From: Glandiceps talaboti | Lineage: Eukaryota > Hemichordata > Enteropneusta > Spengelidae | Assembly: GCF_964340395.1 (NCBI RefSeq) | Contig: NC_135566.1 | Location: 20,457,797-20,521,796, forward strand | DNA: 64,000 nt | Direction of reading: 5' to 3' | Shown here: positions 11,413 to 22,090 of the stretch, one piece after another | How positions within the stretch are numbered: the stretch's first letter is position 1 | Layout: every line of letters starts with the position of its first letter | The notes under the pieces: generated by a model | The model's database searches: none | What the model saw: the letters and a program-made list of their open reading frames with translations, nothing else | What the model was told of the DNA's origin: nothing | Made by a program: the position numbers and the translations under genes

Positions 11413-12269
11413 TAGTAGTCGTGTTAGACGTCCTTCAAGACAACAGGTGAGATAACGTCGGTCGACGTTTCATTCAGAGATTCAGAGGTAATCTAGATAC
11501 CATAGCATTTTGACGTTATTTCATTTTCACATGTAATCTCATTTCCCCAATATGTATTTATTATTTAAGAATTAAGTCTATTAAGTGCATACTAAGAGTG
11601 AAAAGAAGGTTTCAGTTCACTTTATAATTATAATATATGTACTATAAATTGAAATAAGAGTGTATAACACAACTTTTTAGTTCTCTCTTCCAACCACTTG
11701 AAGGAATATATTCACAATCTAGACATAGGCACACGTCCCTAGGATTTATTGATAGTGAAGTAATTTACCAAATGTCTGATGAACAGTAATCAGTAATCAT
11801 AAAAGGAAATTTTATAATTTTTTTATTCAGAATGAGCGGCGCTCACCCATGTTAATTTATGTTAGTATGGATATGACATTTGATTACTAGTCCACCATAG
11901 CACAGGTTATAAAGTTTAAAGTTTATCTAGTATATATTTATTATAGGTTATAGATATTGGATACATGACAACTCGATTATAGACAAATCAAATCGCTTTA
12001 TATGAGTAGAGCTCGACAGCAACGAATCCCACGAACTTCACGTAGAACTGTCAAGCGAATATAACTCCTTTAATATTTTTCTAATCCATTCTACTGAACC
12101 GGAAAATTCCCATGGACAAAACTCCCGCTTAGTATTATAGATGTATTGAGTCTATTTAGTTTGTGCAGCGATATGACAAGTTCTTTACTGACTGAACTAC
12201 ATAAAGTGAACAAAGATGTTAACTGATGTTATTATAAGTTAGACACTGTGAAAGAAAGGACAATACAAT

Positions 12270-12331
<62 letters not shown>

Positions 12332-12452
12332 CAAATAGATGATCAAACTTTTTTGGACTGATTAATTTGCTCTTAGTAACTTTTTAGTTATTTTTTAAAT
12401 TCTTTATTATTCTGATGTATTTTAATTTTATTTTAAAGCAGATTATTTGAAG
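11413..12452. other. Intron-equivalent of the decayed copy, right part
   Basis: AT-rich, no gene. It includes a (CAGA)n microsatellite at 12268-12331 just before the second exon of the decayed acyltransferase copy. Confidence 0.5.
12268..12331. repeat. (CAGA)n microsatellite
   Basis: About 64 bases of uninterrupted ACAG/CAGA. On the opposite strand this is TCTG, the same motif as in the intron of the intact copy at 4925-5015. It may be an inherited intron feature, although here it reads in the opposite sense. Confidence 0.95.
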
Positions 12453-13579
12453 ATGACACAGCAACTTCAAGGATACGTCGTCCACGGAAAAGATCCGTCT
12501 GGCAAAACTCCACCACTCTTAAGTGGGAAAGTTGATGAATTCGAGGAATTCCATGAAAACTGTAATCAAAAAGGTATGTTACTTATTTCAACAATAATAG
12601 GACTTGTGTCGAGTACCACTCACTAGTACTGTCAACATGCTGTCAGGTGCTCTAGAATGTGTTATTCGGCGACATCCCAGTCTCCGTTCGAGAATCGAAG
12701 ATATAGAGGATCCAAAATCTGGAAAACTGTTAAATGTTACCTTGAGATAAAGGGAAACAACGTTTTGAATTTGAAAGTCGAAAAAATATGTTTAGATGAA
12801 TGGGATCGGGAGGGTGTGATATCCTCAGAATTGTCTACGAAGATTAACTCTAAGAAAGGACCACTTTGTTGTGTTCGAGTACTCAAGAAACTCGGATAGC
12901 AGACAGATGCAGCAGCATTAATGATTGAGGAGACACGTCTTGTGTTAACGTTTGGCATGTCGCTTGGCTCTAGTTAATTTTTTGATCAGCTACTGGAGAT
13001 GTTGAATCGAATTGTTGAACAGAGTACAGGAAATGCTGATGATGTGGTTCTAGGACCATCAATTGCTCGACCAGCATTGCATGAATGTTTACCTGAAATA
13101 AAGATGTCTTGGTGGCGAAAACTTGTCTTTAACATTAAACTACTTGTTCCTAATAACAGAGCATTAACCGCCAAGACCAAAGAACTCATAAGTAAGATAA
13201 AGACGGGGAATAGAGATGATTATATGCAAACGTGCATCTTTCCGATTGCTTCTTCACAGACATTAACGGGAAAGCTTCTAGCCACATACACCAAACCACT
13301 CTTCAAGGAGCAGCGACATGGGTGATTTGGTTGACATTATGACTTCGAATACACGTTCAAATTGTAATTGTATTTGTCAAGGTTTTTAAACCAACATTAC
13401 ACTGAGGTTCTGTCTATAAATAATACCGTAAACCATACAGTCCTAACCCAAATATTTCAAAGAGACTGAACTCCTCTTCATCGGTGGGTCTCCAGTTCTG
13501 TCAAAGAAATCAACTTCTGTTACAGGTTAAATGTTGAAGACAGCAGCTATTGTCATACAAATTAGTGCTACTGTCCTGG

Positions 13580-13604
13580 AATAATAATAATAATAATATT
13601 AATG

Positions 13605-13660
<56 letters not shown>

Positions 13661-13690
13661 TATTATTATTATTATTATTATTATTTATTT
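13580..13690. repeat. (AAT)n/(ATT)n microsatellite, 3' tail of the CR1/L2-like element
   Basis: (TAA)n for about 80 bases switches to (ATT)n for about 25 bases, forming a possible hairpin. It lies exactly at the 3' end of the minus-strand retrotransposon. Confidence 0.9.
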
Positions 13691-14238
13691 ATTTTTTTAA
13701 AAGTGAACGCTTTCCATATAAAAAAACATCTCAAAGCGCCTTACGACAAAAGGGCAATTAAAAAAATATGTAAAACACAATGGAGGAATCTGCCAGTAAT
13801 AAAACCGTCATTCAAATAAAAAGGTATGTTTTAAGATTTGACTTAAAAACGCTAACATTCTTACTCAAACGGAGTGACAGTGGCAGCCTATTCCACAAAT
13901 GTGGAGCACATGTCGAAAACGCCCTATCCCCATAAAAAGCTGTTTTAACTCCAGGTTGGTGAAGTGTGCATGCACCTTCAGTGGAGGATCGAAGTGTGCG
14001 GCCACCAGAGCGTATATTCAAGAGTTCCCTAAGGTACACTGGGGCCTTATTAGATTATCTAACACCTTGTATGTTAAGCACAGAATCTTAAACTCAATCC
14101 TTTTCTACACAGGGAGCCAATGAACCCTGTTCAGTACTGGGGTGATATGTTCAGTTTTCCTTGTTTTTGTAACCAAACGTGCTGCGGCATTCTGAATAGA
14201 TTATAGTTTAGTAATCTGATAATTTGGTAGGCCATAAA

Positions 14239-14455
14239 GCAGACTATTATAGTAGTCAAGCCGAGAAGTGACAAAAGCGTGTACTATTTTTTTCTGTTGA
14301 ACCCTGGTCTAAAAGGTTGTGGATTTTACCAATTCACCATAGAGACTATTATAGTATACGTAGTCAAGCCGAGAAGTGACAAAAGCGTGTACTATTTTTT
14401 TCTGTTGAACCCTGGTCTAAAAGGTTGTGGATTTTACCAATTCACCATAGAGCAA
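14239..14455. repeat. Tandem duplication of about 105 bp inside the retrotransposon
   Basis: The segment containing GTAGTCAAGCCGAGAAGTGA, then GTGTACTATTTTTTTCTG and TTACCAATTCACCATAGAG, occurs twice in direct order, near 14252 and near 14360. The copies are almost identical, so the duplication is younger than the element's insertion. Confidence 0.9.
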
Positions 14456-15008
14456 GAGACGCTGACCTGCATAGATTGGAAATATGTGATGTCATGGTCA
14501 TTGATTCATCAAGTGTTACGCCAAGGTCACGAAGCTGAATGAACACTGACGCCCCCCCCCCCCCACTTGTATGTCGCATCCCCTTGGCCGGTCCCCATTA
14601 CCAAACTTTGAAGAGAATCGTATAACCTCAGTCTTGCTGTCATTAAGAGCGAGCATGTTATCATTCATCCATTGTCGAATTTCGTCGACACAATCCCAGG
14701 AGCACACGACATACAGCTGAGAGTCGTCAGCATAAAACACACATTCTAAACAGTGTTGTGTTATCATGTCTTCTAAAGGTGCAATATACAGACTACATAA
14801 CACAGAGCCAAGGACAGAGCCCTGGGGGACACCACAATTGAGGGATTGTGCTTCCGACATCACCGACCCACCACACATTCCCATTGTTCTATCTTGCAAA
14901 TATGATGTGAACCATTTTAGTACAGTACCATTAATGCCAAACCTAGAACGTAACCTGTGAATCACAATGTTGTGGTCGATGGTGTCGATCTCATTCTAGT
15001 AAAATTAA

Positions 15009-15443
15009 AATCACGTCGTTCCGCCGATCGAGAGCCCGATATTCCTGGCCACCTACAAATACTGCCTTCGTACATTCAGACAATATTGGAGAAAACTAAC
15101 AATTAAGAATAGAGATCATGAAGAGGGTCCTGTTGAGATGTCCAGCATTCCGATGCTATCCACTCAATCTAATGATAGTATGAACAATAGTAGTAAGGAC
15201 ATGACACCCTTGACTGTTTGTACGATTCATGACAACCCCTTAGAAGGCCCCTTCATTCATGAAAATAAGGACGCACCGAATGCGAATATTGGTGTACCAG
15301 ATGTGACTAATACCCGGTCTCATAGTGTTGATACTAGTAAATCCAGCGCTAATATTAGTAATAAGACCTTACGTACTCCGGTTAAATATGATAAGGCTAA
15401 TTCACAGTGTGACCCCTTGAGTTTAACTTGGTTTACAATATAA
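15009..15443 (+). other. Unrecognised open frame of about 144 codons
   Basis: The frame is open from about 15009 (first ATG at 15138) to the TAA at 15443. It starts where the 5'-truncated retrotransposon stops. The first part is aromatic and basic (LATYKYCLRTFRQYWRKL). The second part is polar and rich in Asn, Ser, Thr and Asp. It could be the end of a retroelement pol or a broken host gene. I do not recognise it and assign no function. The sequence after the stop codon, up to 16,300, is very AT-rich and has no gene. Confidence 0.25.
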
Positions 15444-17141
15444 AGGTAGCGTCACTGGAATTTTGATGGTTGACTATAGTCAATTTTGATTTCTGACTTT
15501 GAAATTATTATTAATGGTAGAATTGGTACTACCTATTTATAATGATGATTTCAATTTTGACGTCAATTCGTAACATTTTATTGAGTTTTTTTGTATAATT
15601 ACTTTTGAACTTTATTACTTATTGAAATGAGAACATTGAACTCTGAACGTTGAGATTTCAACTATGACTGTTGAAATAATATTGAACTCTACACTGTGAG
15701 ACAACTTTGAACTTCTACTGATAAGAAGAAACATTTTCAACTATGGACATTTTGAGTAATAATTAAGATAATGCGTTAAGATTAGATATTTCAACTTGTT
15801 GAAGATAAGTATTTTACGTTTATATAAGACACTTTTTCCATTTTAAGATAATTAGATAAGAGTGTTTACGATTATAGGATAAGTATATTTTAACTTTCAA
15901 TGCCGACGTGTAATTTTCTGTCGACATAAGTGATTGCAATAATTTTATTAACATACTTTTATTAACATTCTAACATTTAAGTGATTTCAGAGACTTTGAA
16001 CTTTTACTAACATTTTAAAATTTTAACTACAACAAAAAAACAACAAAAACCAAAACAAAACAAAAATTAATTATTACCAATTTTCTATTCTTTGATTACA
16101 TTTTACCTTACACAGAATGCCTTTGAATTTTGAATTTTACTCAAATTATTAACATTTCTATACCTTTTATTACTCTTTTATTATTCTTTTCAATTTCAAT
16201 TGCTTGTTTTAGGGACAAAACACTATGGAGTAGGGGGTTGTGTTACAAAGTATATAACTGTATTATAAACACAGTAATTGTATCTAGGTTACCCGACCGT
16301 GTGAGGTCTAATTGATCAATGAGATAGTAATACGAGCTAGGCCATGTTATTACTTGTAATTAAGTGAATGCTGCAAGTGTCACTACAAGTGATAAATCAC
16401 AACTTTTAATGAATTCAGCCTTAGTAGAAAAGGGTATTTTCAAAATAGATTATCTCTGAATTAAATTAACTGTAGTTCATAAACACTTCCTATATAAGGA
16501 AAAGAATTGAAGTTTACTGTAAACATGTTATTTACTAACCATATTTGTATTACGGAATGAAGATTTAGATTTGAATAAAATGTGAATGTTGGGTGTATGC
16601 TAATAAGCTACTTAACACAGGGAGAGATCTTGTAGGGCAGCGAGGAGAGCAACACGTCTTTAACTTACAGTAACTGATCTGCATCGTAGTAGGAATACTA
16701 CGGAGAACCAATTGTTTCGATCTAGTCTGGACTGCTGTAAGTGAAGGAAAACGAATCCAAAGCTCTCGTATTTTTGGTTCAAGCATACACCTACTTCACC
16801 AAAAGTAATATTTTGTGTGCTTGTGAGTTTATCCCCTGAATACGTGTCCTGAGATTCTGGTACCTCTCAGATTGACTGTGTGCGTCTGAAGTTACAACTT
16901 GAATTTGGTCAATAACTACCAACACCAAAGACAAGTCTGTAGCAGTAGCACGTCATTCTTGACTCGAATGAGCGCAGCCATAGTACGTTCAGCCAGCTGT
17001 TGAGTATTGGTGGCTAATTGTTGCTATGTTACTGTTTTCTATTGATACTATTGATGAGTGTATCTAGTCGTTTGAACCACTTTGATTCACGTAGTTGACA
17101 GTAGGTTTTATCTGGTGTGTAGAGTTTTTTAAATTGCCATG

Positions 17142-17295
17142 ATCCTGAGTGAGATAGTCCGTTAATGTAAGTTGGTACTGGTTCATATTTACTGAATCAC
17201 CTATCACAAATCAGAAAAAATAACACGTATATTTTAACCAGTACCAATTCACTTCAACGGACTACATGTATCTCGCTCAATCAAACACTTCAGGA
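17142..17295. mobile_element. Foldback / MITE-like inverted repeat
   Basis: The left arm GAGTGAGATAGTCCGTTAA ... GGTACTGGTT (about 17147-17192) is mirrored by AACCAGTACCAATTCACTTC ... CGGACTACATGTATCTCGCTC (17235-17280) with small indels. The loop is about 40 bases. There is no coding capacity. Confidence 0.7.
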
Positions 17296-17969
17296 CATTG
17301 TATTAAAGTGCCGCGTCAGCTGTAAGGAATAAAAACCAAAACACAAAACGACAATGGAAATTGCTTTGTACAAAGTCATGGCAAGGTGCTAACCAAATAT
17401 AGTTATAAGCTTAGTTACTATGACAACACAGAATCATATAAAACATTAACGGTATAATCCTTTCTGACAGCAATGAAAGTGATTACTTTTATTATCACGT
17501 TACAACTGAGACTTCGTCAGTGCAATATAGTAGAATGGTCCTTCATTGCATTGTAGTTGCTTTGTCTGCTTATTTCTTTCGTTCTATTTTTTTCAAAGAA
17601 TTGTGAACTATTTAATCTCTAGTTATGACTATTTTGTTTGAATCTCTTCTTGAAGATGAGACAATGATTGAATGTTTTTGGTCAGACTGTTGAGCCAGCT
17701 TTTAGGCAAAATAATTCTTTTTTTTCTTCTAAGGCTAAGACTAAGGCAACTCAGGAATACTGTATCTCATTATAACGTATTCTATGAAATCACATTACTG
17801 CCACTAAATATTTCACGAATTTAGAAGTAACATATATTGGAAGAAGTGAAAGGGGTTATTCTCGGTATTGTATTTCAAAGTAGTTATGACGGAGCTGATG
17901 ATGAAATTATGCATCATTTCTTTGATGAAATAAATAAAAGCGTGCTCAAATTTGATGCGACAGCAATAT

Positions 17970-18024
17970 GTGTATGTATGTATGTATGTATGTATGTATG
18001 TATGTATGTATGTATGTATGTATG
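17970..18024. repeat. (GTAT)n microsatellite
   Basis: About 55 bases of GTAT, the complement of the CATA motif seen at 1411-1880 and 60284-60343. Confidence 0.95.
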
Positions 18025-18367
18025 TCTTTTACTCGTAGTCATAAAACCCCTTATGTTTCTCATATATTGCTCGATTAAGTAAAAAAATTAATAGTGTGGT
18101 ATAATATATAATTGTAAGTAGAGCACTAAATATAAATAGAATAAAAAAATGGGTCGACGACCAGTGTGTGTTTTTAATTTTAGCTCATTGAACCATGCCG
18201 CACAAATATAACTTTAACAGCTTAATGTAAAGTAGCTAGTGTGTAATATTTGCGATCAAGTTTATCGCCAGCTGTCATTCTGCACATACGTGAAGTGGTA
18301 AGTTTACAACCTTTGAAAATATATTTACATGGTGAAAACCGTGACGTATAAGCTAGCAAAGCCGCCC

Positions 18368-19936
18368 CTATTGACAATATAACGCAAGTGTTAAAACTTT
18401 AGTTAGCTTCTTGTCTAGGGTAGTGATTCTTAGAATATTATTCTGTGACTTTACATCACCATCGCCGATAGATATCCATTGATGAGGGATCAAATCGGCT
18501 GAGAATGTATCAACTGTCGAAGGCGGAAATAGCAGTTGGTCGTGCCTTGAGAGGGTTATAGTACATTTACCACATTCTGGACAAAGCATAAAGCTGACAA
18601 AGATGGTACAATTTTGATCCGTGACATCCGACGAAATCCCAAACTCTATCGTAGATCCGGGCAGTTCACATTGGTAACCCAGTCTGCCAGGTTTCCATCC
18701 ACCATCCATTCCGAGTGGAATTAATTCATGGTTTACATTGAGAGATTGTTTTGCATAGCGGGGATTTGTGATCCAGCAAGTGCTCCCAGGGATGCTGTTG
18801 CTCATCTGTACCCACTTGCCTTCAGGCAAAATGTTTAAACAATCTACACCGGACGTAAATCTTGTTTTATCAAGTTCTTGAAAAGTGATACTAGTTGATT
18901 CTACATCAATAATACCACTAAGGATAGCAATGGTAAAATTCAGTAATAAAATGGAAGTTATTTTGTGAGCAGTCTCACTAGGATGAATCTCATCATCTCC
19001 ATACAGCAATCTGAACTTTTCCTTCAAGTCTGGACAAACAGCAGAACGAAAACTTATTGACGGGATGGAATAGTGTCGACTAAGAGGAGTGATCTCATCA
19101 GCCTCTGAGTTTAGACAACTACCGTCGTTTAAGAATCGACCAATTAAAAAATTGATGTAAATAATTTGTGGTCGTTGAGGCAAACACATGAGACGTCTAA
19201 TTAAAGTCTCTTGGGGAACTACAGAACGATGGCCGTCATCATTGACAGCAAAATCTCCTATTATCATGTCCATTTCATTGAGCGGTAAATATTCTTGTGC
19301 ACAATATTGAAAATAGTAACTACCTCTAGCATTTGCTGCTCCTCGATACACCTTAACTGGTCTACCAAGAATTCTTTCTAATTTCCTTCCATAGACGTTC
19401 ACATACACCTCGTCTTGGTCTGGTAATAAATAACCATTCGTTATAGAGCCTCCCAAAGCACCTATATTTAACGGTCTATTGGATTGAAGAACCTCAATTA
19501 GAACAGACTGCAATCTGTCAATAGAGCCATGGTTGATAAGAGCCCTCATTACCATCTCTTCAGTTAGTCCAAGTGAAGCAGCTTCCGTGGCCAAAGCTAC
19601 TTTTTCATCATGAAGACGTAACAAAAAGTCCGAAGAAATCTTTGATTCATATTTAGCGTTATGATGCCTTGACAGTTGTACATGCCAATTATTGTTGTAA
19701 ATATCTCCATTGTGGCCCACTGTCAAAATCGTAACATTTGATCCTGACCTTGCGTTCTTCAATAGATGTGTTACCAGGGTTAGATCTGCAATGTAGAGAT
19801 AATAACATAATGAAGTCAATGTGAAGACTGTAAACGTAAAAATATAACAAACAACGAAGGGACAGGCACGTTGCATTGGAAAGAAGGACGCCATCATTGA
19901 ATTTAAGTCCGTCATCACAGCTTGACCATATAACAT
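18368..19936 (-). CDS. SGNH/GDSL-family hydrolase-like protein, probable membrane anchor
   Basis: A 522-codon frame without an intron. Block I is ALGGSIT at residues 160-166 with Ser164 as the likely nucleophile; block II Gly fits YRGAANARG (Gly199); block III Asn is VND (Asn232); the catalytic Asp/His pair fits DDEIHPS (Asp315, His318). Together these are the SGNH esterase/acyl-hydrolase signature. Residues 26-48 form a hydrophobic segment, so a type II membrane protein of the secretory pathway is plausible. The C-terminal 170 residues are Cys-containing, beta-rich by eye and unassigned. A TAA directly upstream in frame supports the ATG at 19936, although Met15 is also possible. An acceptor-like TCTACATTGCAG (minus strand, near 19790) could instead start an exon there, which would make the hydrophobic start an artefact. 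The substrate is unknown. Confidence 0.82.
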   Translation of the reverse strand: MLYGQAVMTDLNSMMASFFPMQRACPFVVCYIFTFTVFTLTSLCYYLYIADLTLVTHLLKNARSGSNVTILTVGHNGDIYNNNWHVQLSRHHNAKYESKISSDFLLRLHDEKVALATEAASLGLTEEMVMRALINHGSIDRLQSVLIEVLQSNRPLNIGALGGSITNGYLLPDQDEVYVNVYGRKLERILGRPVKVYRGAANARGSYYFQYCAQEYLPLNEMDMIIGDFAVNDDGHRSVVPQETLIRRLMCLPQRPQIIYINFLIGRFLNDGSCLNSEADEITPLSRHYSIPSISFRSAVCPDLKEKFRLLYGDDEIHPSETAHKITSILLLNFTIAILSGIIDVESTSITFQELDKTRFTSGVDCLNILPEGKWVQMSNSIPGSTCWITNPRYAKQSLNVNHELIPLGMDGGWKPGRLGYQCELPGSTIEFGISSDVTDQNCTIFVSFMLCPECGKCTITLSRHDQLLFPPSTVDTFSADLIPHQWISIGDGDVKSQNNILRITTLDKKLTKVLTLALYCQ

Positions 19937-21209
19937 TTATTATGTTAAACTCACTCTGAATCATATTGTGATATTTGGATTATATGTAAGGCAACAGTCA
20001 TCAGTGATTACAAGGGGGGGGGGCTGAGGTAAATCAAGCACCGTCTCTTACAATAAAATGTTACCCTCCTCAATTTCCTTTCTATAAAACACATGGCCGT
20101 CCGATTTGTTTCCCGCTACTACCACTCCATTGAATTTGTATGAGGGCAGTCAATTAATCAATAACATGGTTCTTTTATCTAAATGGCAGAGCTGGAGGCC
20201 AGAACATGGTTGTCAGCAGTGATTTAACTCGTGATATATTCTGATATCATGGTGCAATGGTGGCAGGGATGAGATCTTCCAGCAGTGTGATTCGCAACGG
20301 GTGGCAGCAGTGGGATGCATAAAATAACGCAAAGTTAGATAATACAATGAGTCAATAAATGCGACACTTATCTTATAACAGTCCCTTTTCCTAAAACAGT
20401 CCCCTGAAACCGATGTGTACAATATACCACCCCACCTTGTAGCTATTGAAGGTTCCCCAAGTTGTTGTTGTGAAATTGATATGCATGTGACAGCTTTTAA
20501 ACTTTCAAATTGTATTTATCGTATTGTGTTGTATTACCCTCATTGAACATATGTTGCCAAGAACAAAAAATATAATACATGATTAATGATGCCAATGTGC
20601 TTTACAGCAGGCCAATCCATTCTATGATATAGGTACTCACCACTGCTATACACAGGGACTGTATACGTTACGCGTGAATGTTAAACTTAAACACGTGAAT
20701 GGTAAACACCCCTATTTTAAACGGCGTGAAATGTGAATTGGTGAATATTGTGTTACTGGTGAATGGTAGTCATTTTGGAACGTGAATCGTCAGTGGTTAC
20801 AAATAATATGAAATGTGTGAATGGTGAATTAAATTATTTTTGCGTTCAGGAAAATGGACACTGACACTTCTCCCTGTTTGGTTGAATAACACGCGCTTGG
20901 CCATCAAGAGGCTCCCGATCAGTGTAAAAAAAGATCTGATACATGCAATAAATGCATTGGATCACACTCGTCTCGTACTAACCTATGAGAAACACAAGAA
21001 TGGCAAATAACTATGCTGATTGAATTAGTGTTTTCATGGATGTTACTGAACTATTACGACCAGTAAATGTACATAATTATAGTCTACGTGTCAACCTTCT
21101 CTCTACTCTACTGAAATACCAACAATATATGATGTGTCCCCACCTTCACCCCCGGGTACATGAGCAAAAGGTCGCAGATCGCCAAATTATCGAGGCTATA
21201 CTTAATTTC

Positions 21210-21211
<2 letters not shown>

Positions 21212-21258
<47 letters not shown>
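21212..21258. repeat. (GT)n microsatellite
   Basis: About 47 bases of alternating GT. Confidence 0.97.
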
Positions 21259-21260
<2 letters not shown>

Positions 21261-21613
21261 CAGTCACCGCTGAGGGCGCACAAGGAGATCGGAATTTAGT
21301 GCATGGCAAATGATGAAACTGATCAAGTAAAATGAAATTGGGAGAAATCATTACGATTTGGAACTTTTAGTTTCACATTTTGAGCACTGCAGAACCAGTG
21401 ACATAGACACGGATTGTGACGTTAGTAGAACAACCAGGGCATATAATCCATATTTTCTGTTCAAAGATAATAACTTGGTTTGTGCATGGTATAATGATGT
21501 GTAATATGAAGTAAACTATAATCATGTTACCTAATCACTGTCATACAAAATTTAAAAATTGTACATTAGAATAAAAATAACATTAAAGATATGATTTAGT
21601 TGATATAAGCTAT

Positions 21614-22090
21614 TTAAACTAAAACTGCACTCGCTGCAACTAAAACTTTTCTCAAAATGTTTTGTTTGGTAGAATAACTTACTCATAATATTGTACACTG
21701 TAATCACCTGTGGGTGAATTTATTTTTGCAGCTGCATACAAGATCAATCAAATCAAACCAAATTAAATTTTGGGTCCGCACCCAAACATCAGCGCCCGCA
21801 ACCTGTTTCTGTAATGCTTATGGATAAAATCGATCACTGATTAACATGTGAATGTCGAAAATGACACACCAGTTAAAATTAGTATAATTTCAACATGGTG
21901 AGTTTTAAACTTGCTACAACACTACCTACAGATAATTATAATATTGACCACTAATTAACAAATACAGTGTCTTTTTATAAGTAATTGACCTATATTTAGT
22001 GATTATCTCTTTGGTGTGAATTGTTTGATGAAAAAATGATCCAGTTTTACTCAAAAAAATACTTACATAGACCCCGATTGAGCTATAATT
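21614..22090 (+). mobile_element. MITE-like element, older copy (TTAA / CTGCACT family)
   Basis: Similar along its length to 57641-58093 in the same orientation. Shared landmarks are CTGCACTCGCTGCAACT near the start, AATAACTTACTCATAATAT, ATCACCTGTGGGT, GCAGCTGCATACA, ACACTACCTACAGAT and CCCCGATTG near the end. It begins with TTAA at 21614. Its right terminus has decayed. It carries an extra insertion around 21745-21790. Confidence 0.75.

Larger units (their letters stand above)
8770..13320 (+). pseudogene. Decayed tandem copy of the condensation-type acyltransferase gene
   Basis: Exon 1 (8770-9091) starts MKTLLQLLRRGKSF and shares WSP and ATTVWPQ blocks with the gene at 4052. It shifts frame around 8850-8900 and carries stops before the donor-like GTGACC. 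Exon 2 starts near 12453 and ends near 13317, where similarity to the first copy stops abruptly after CTTCAAGGAGCAGCGAC. Lesions in exon 2 include a 2-base deletion near 12612, a frame break near 12742 and in-frame stops at 12897 and about 12974. The HHxxxDG motif is lost: the aligned positions read FGMSLGSS. The last third of the protein is absent. Some stretches remain almost identical in DNA to the first copy, for example around 13230-13275. Its intron of about 3.3 kb has been invaded by a composite repeat (10106-11412). Confidence 0.85.
13580..14997 (-). mobile_element. 5'-truncated CR1/L2-like non-LTR retrotransposon
   Basis: Reading on the minus strand from 14997, the fragment starts in the reverse transcriptase palm (DTIDHNIVIHRLR). 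It continues with GVPQGSVLGSVLC and the catalytic YADDSQLY box (frame 14516-14965), and ends with a C-terminal segment (13812-14039: YLRELLNIRSGGRTLRSS, YGDRAFSTCAPHLWNRLP). The untranslated 3' end contains GTAAGGCGCTTTGAGA, very like the 3' ends of CR1/L2 elements, and runs into AATAAATAATAATAAT. So the trinucleotide repeat at 13580-13690 is the element's 3' tail. Frameshifts and an internal duplication (about 14239-14455) show it is inactive. The endonuclease domain and first ORF are missing. Confidence 0.88.
15444..18367. other. AT-rich stretch without a recognised gene
   Basis: It holds a foldback at about 17142-17295 and a short (GTAT)n microsatellite at 17970-18024. The short open frames at 16130, 16565 and 17837 have no motifs. 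I see no RNA gene. Confidence 0.5.

Noticed and set aside
11187-11415. Gly/Pro-rich frames on both strands
   Set aside because: They arise from the GGGGCAGTTGTCC units of the inverted arm; no gene.
13550-13819. Poly-Asn/poly-Tyr frame
   Set aside because: Translation of the (AAT)n/(ATT)n tail of the CR1/L2-like element.
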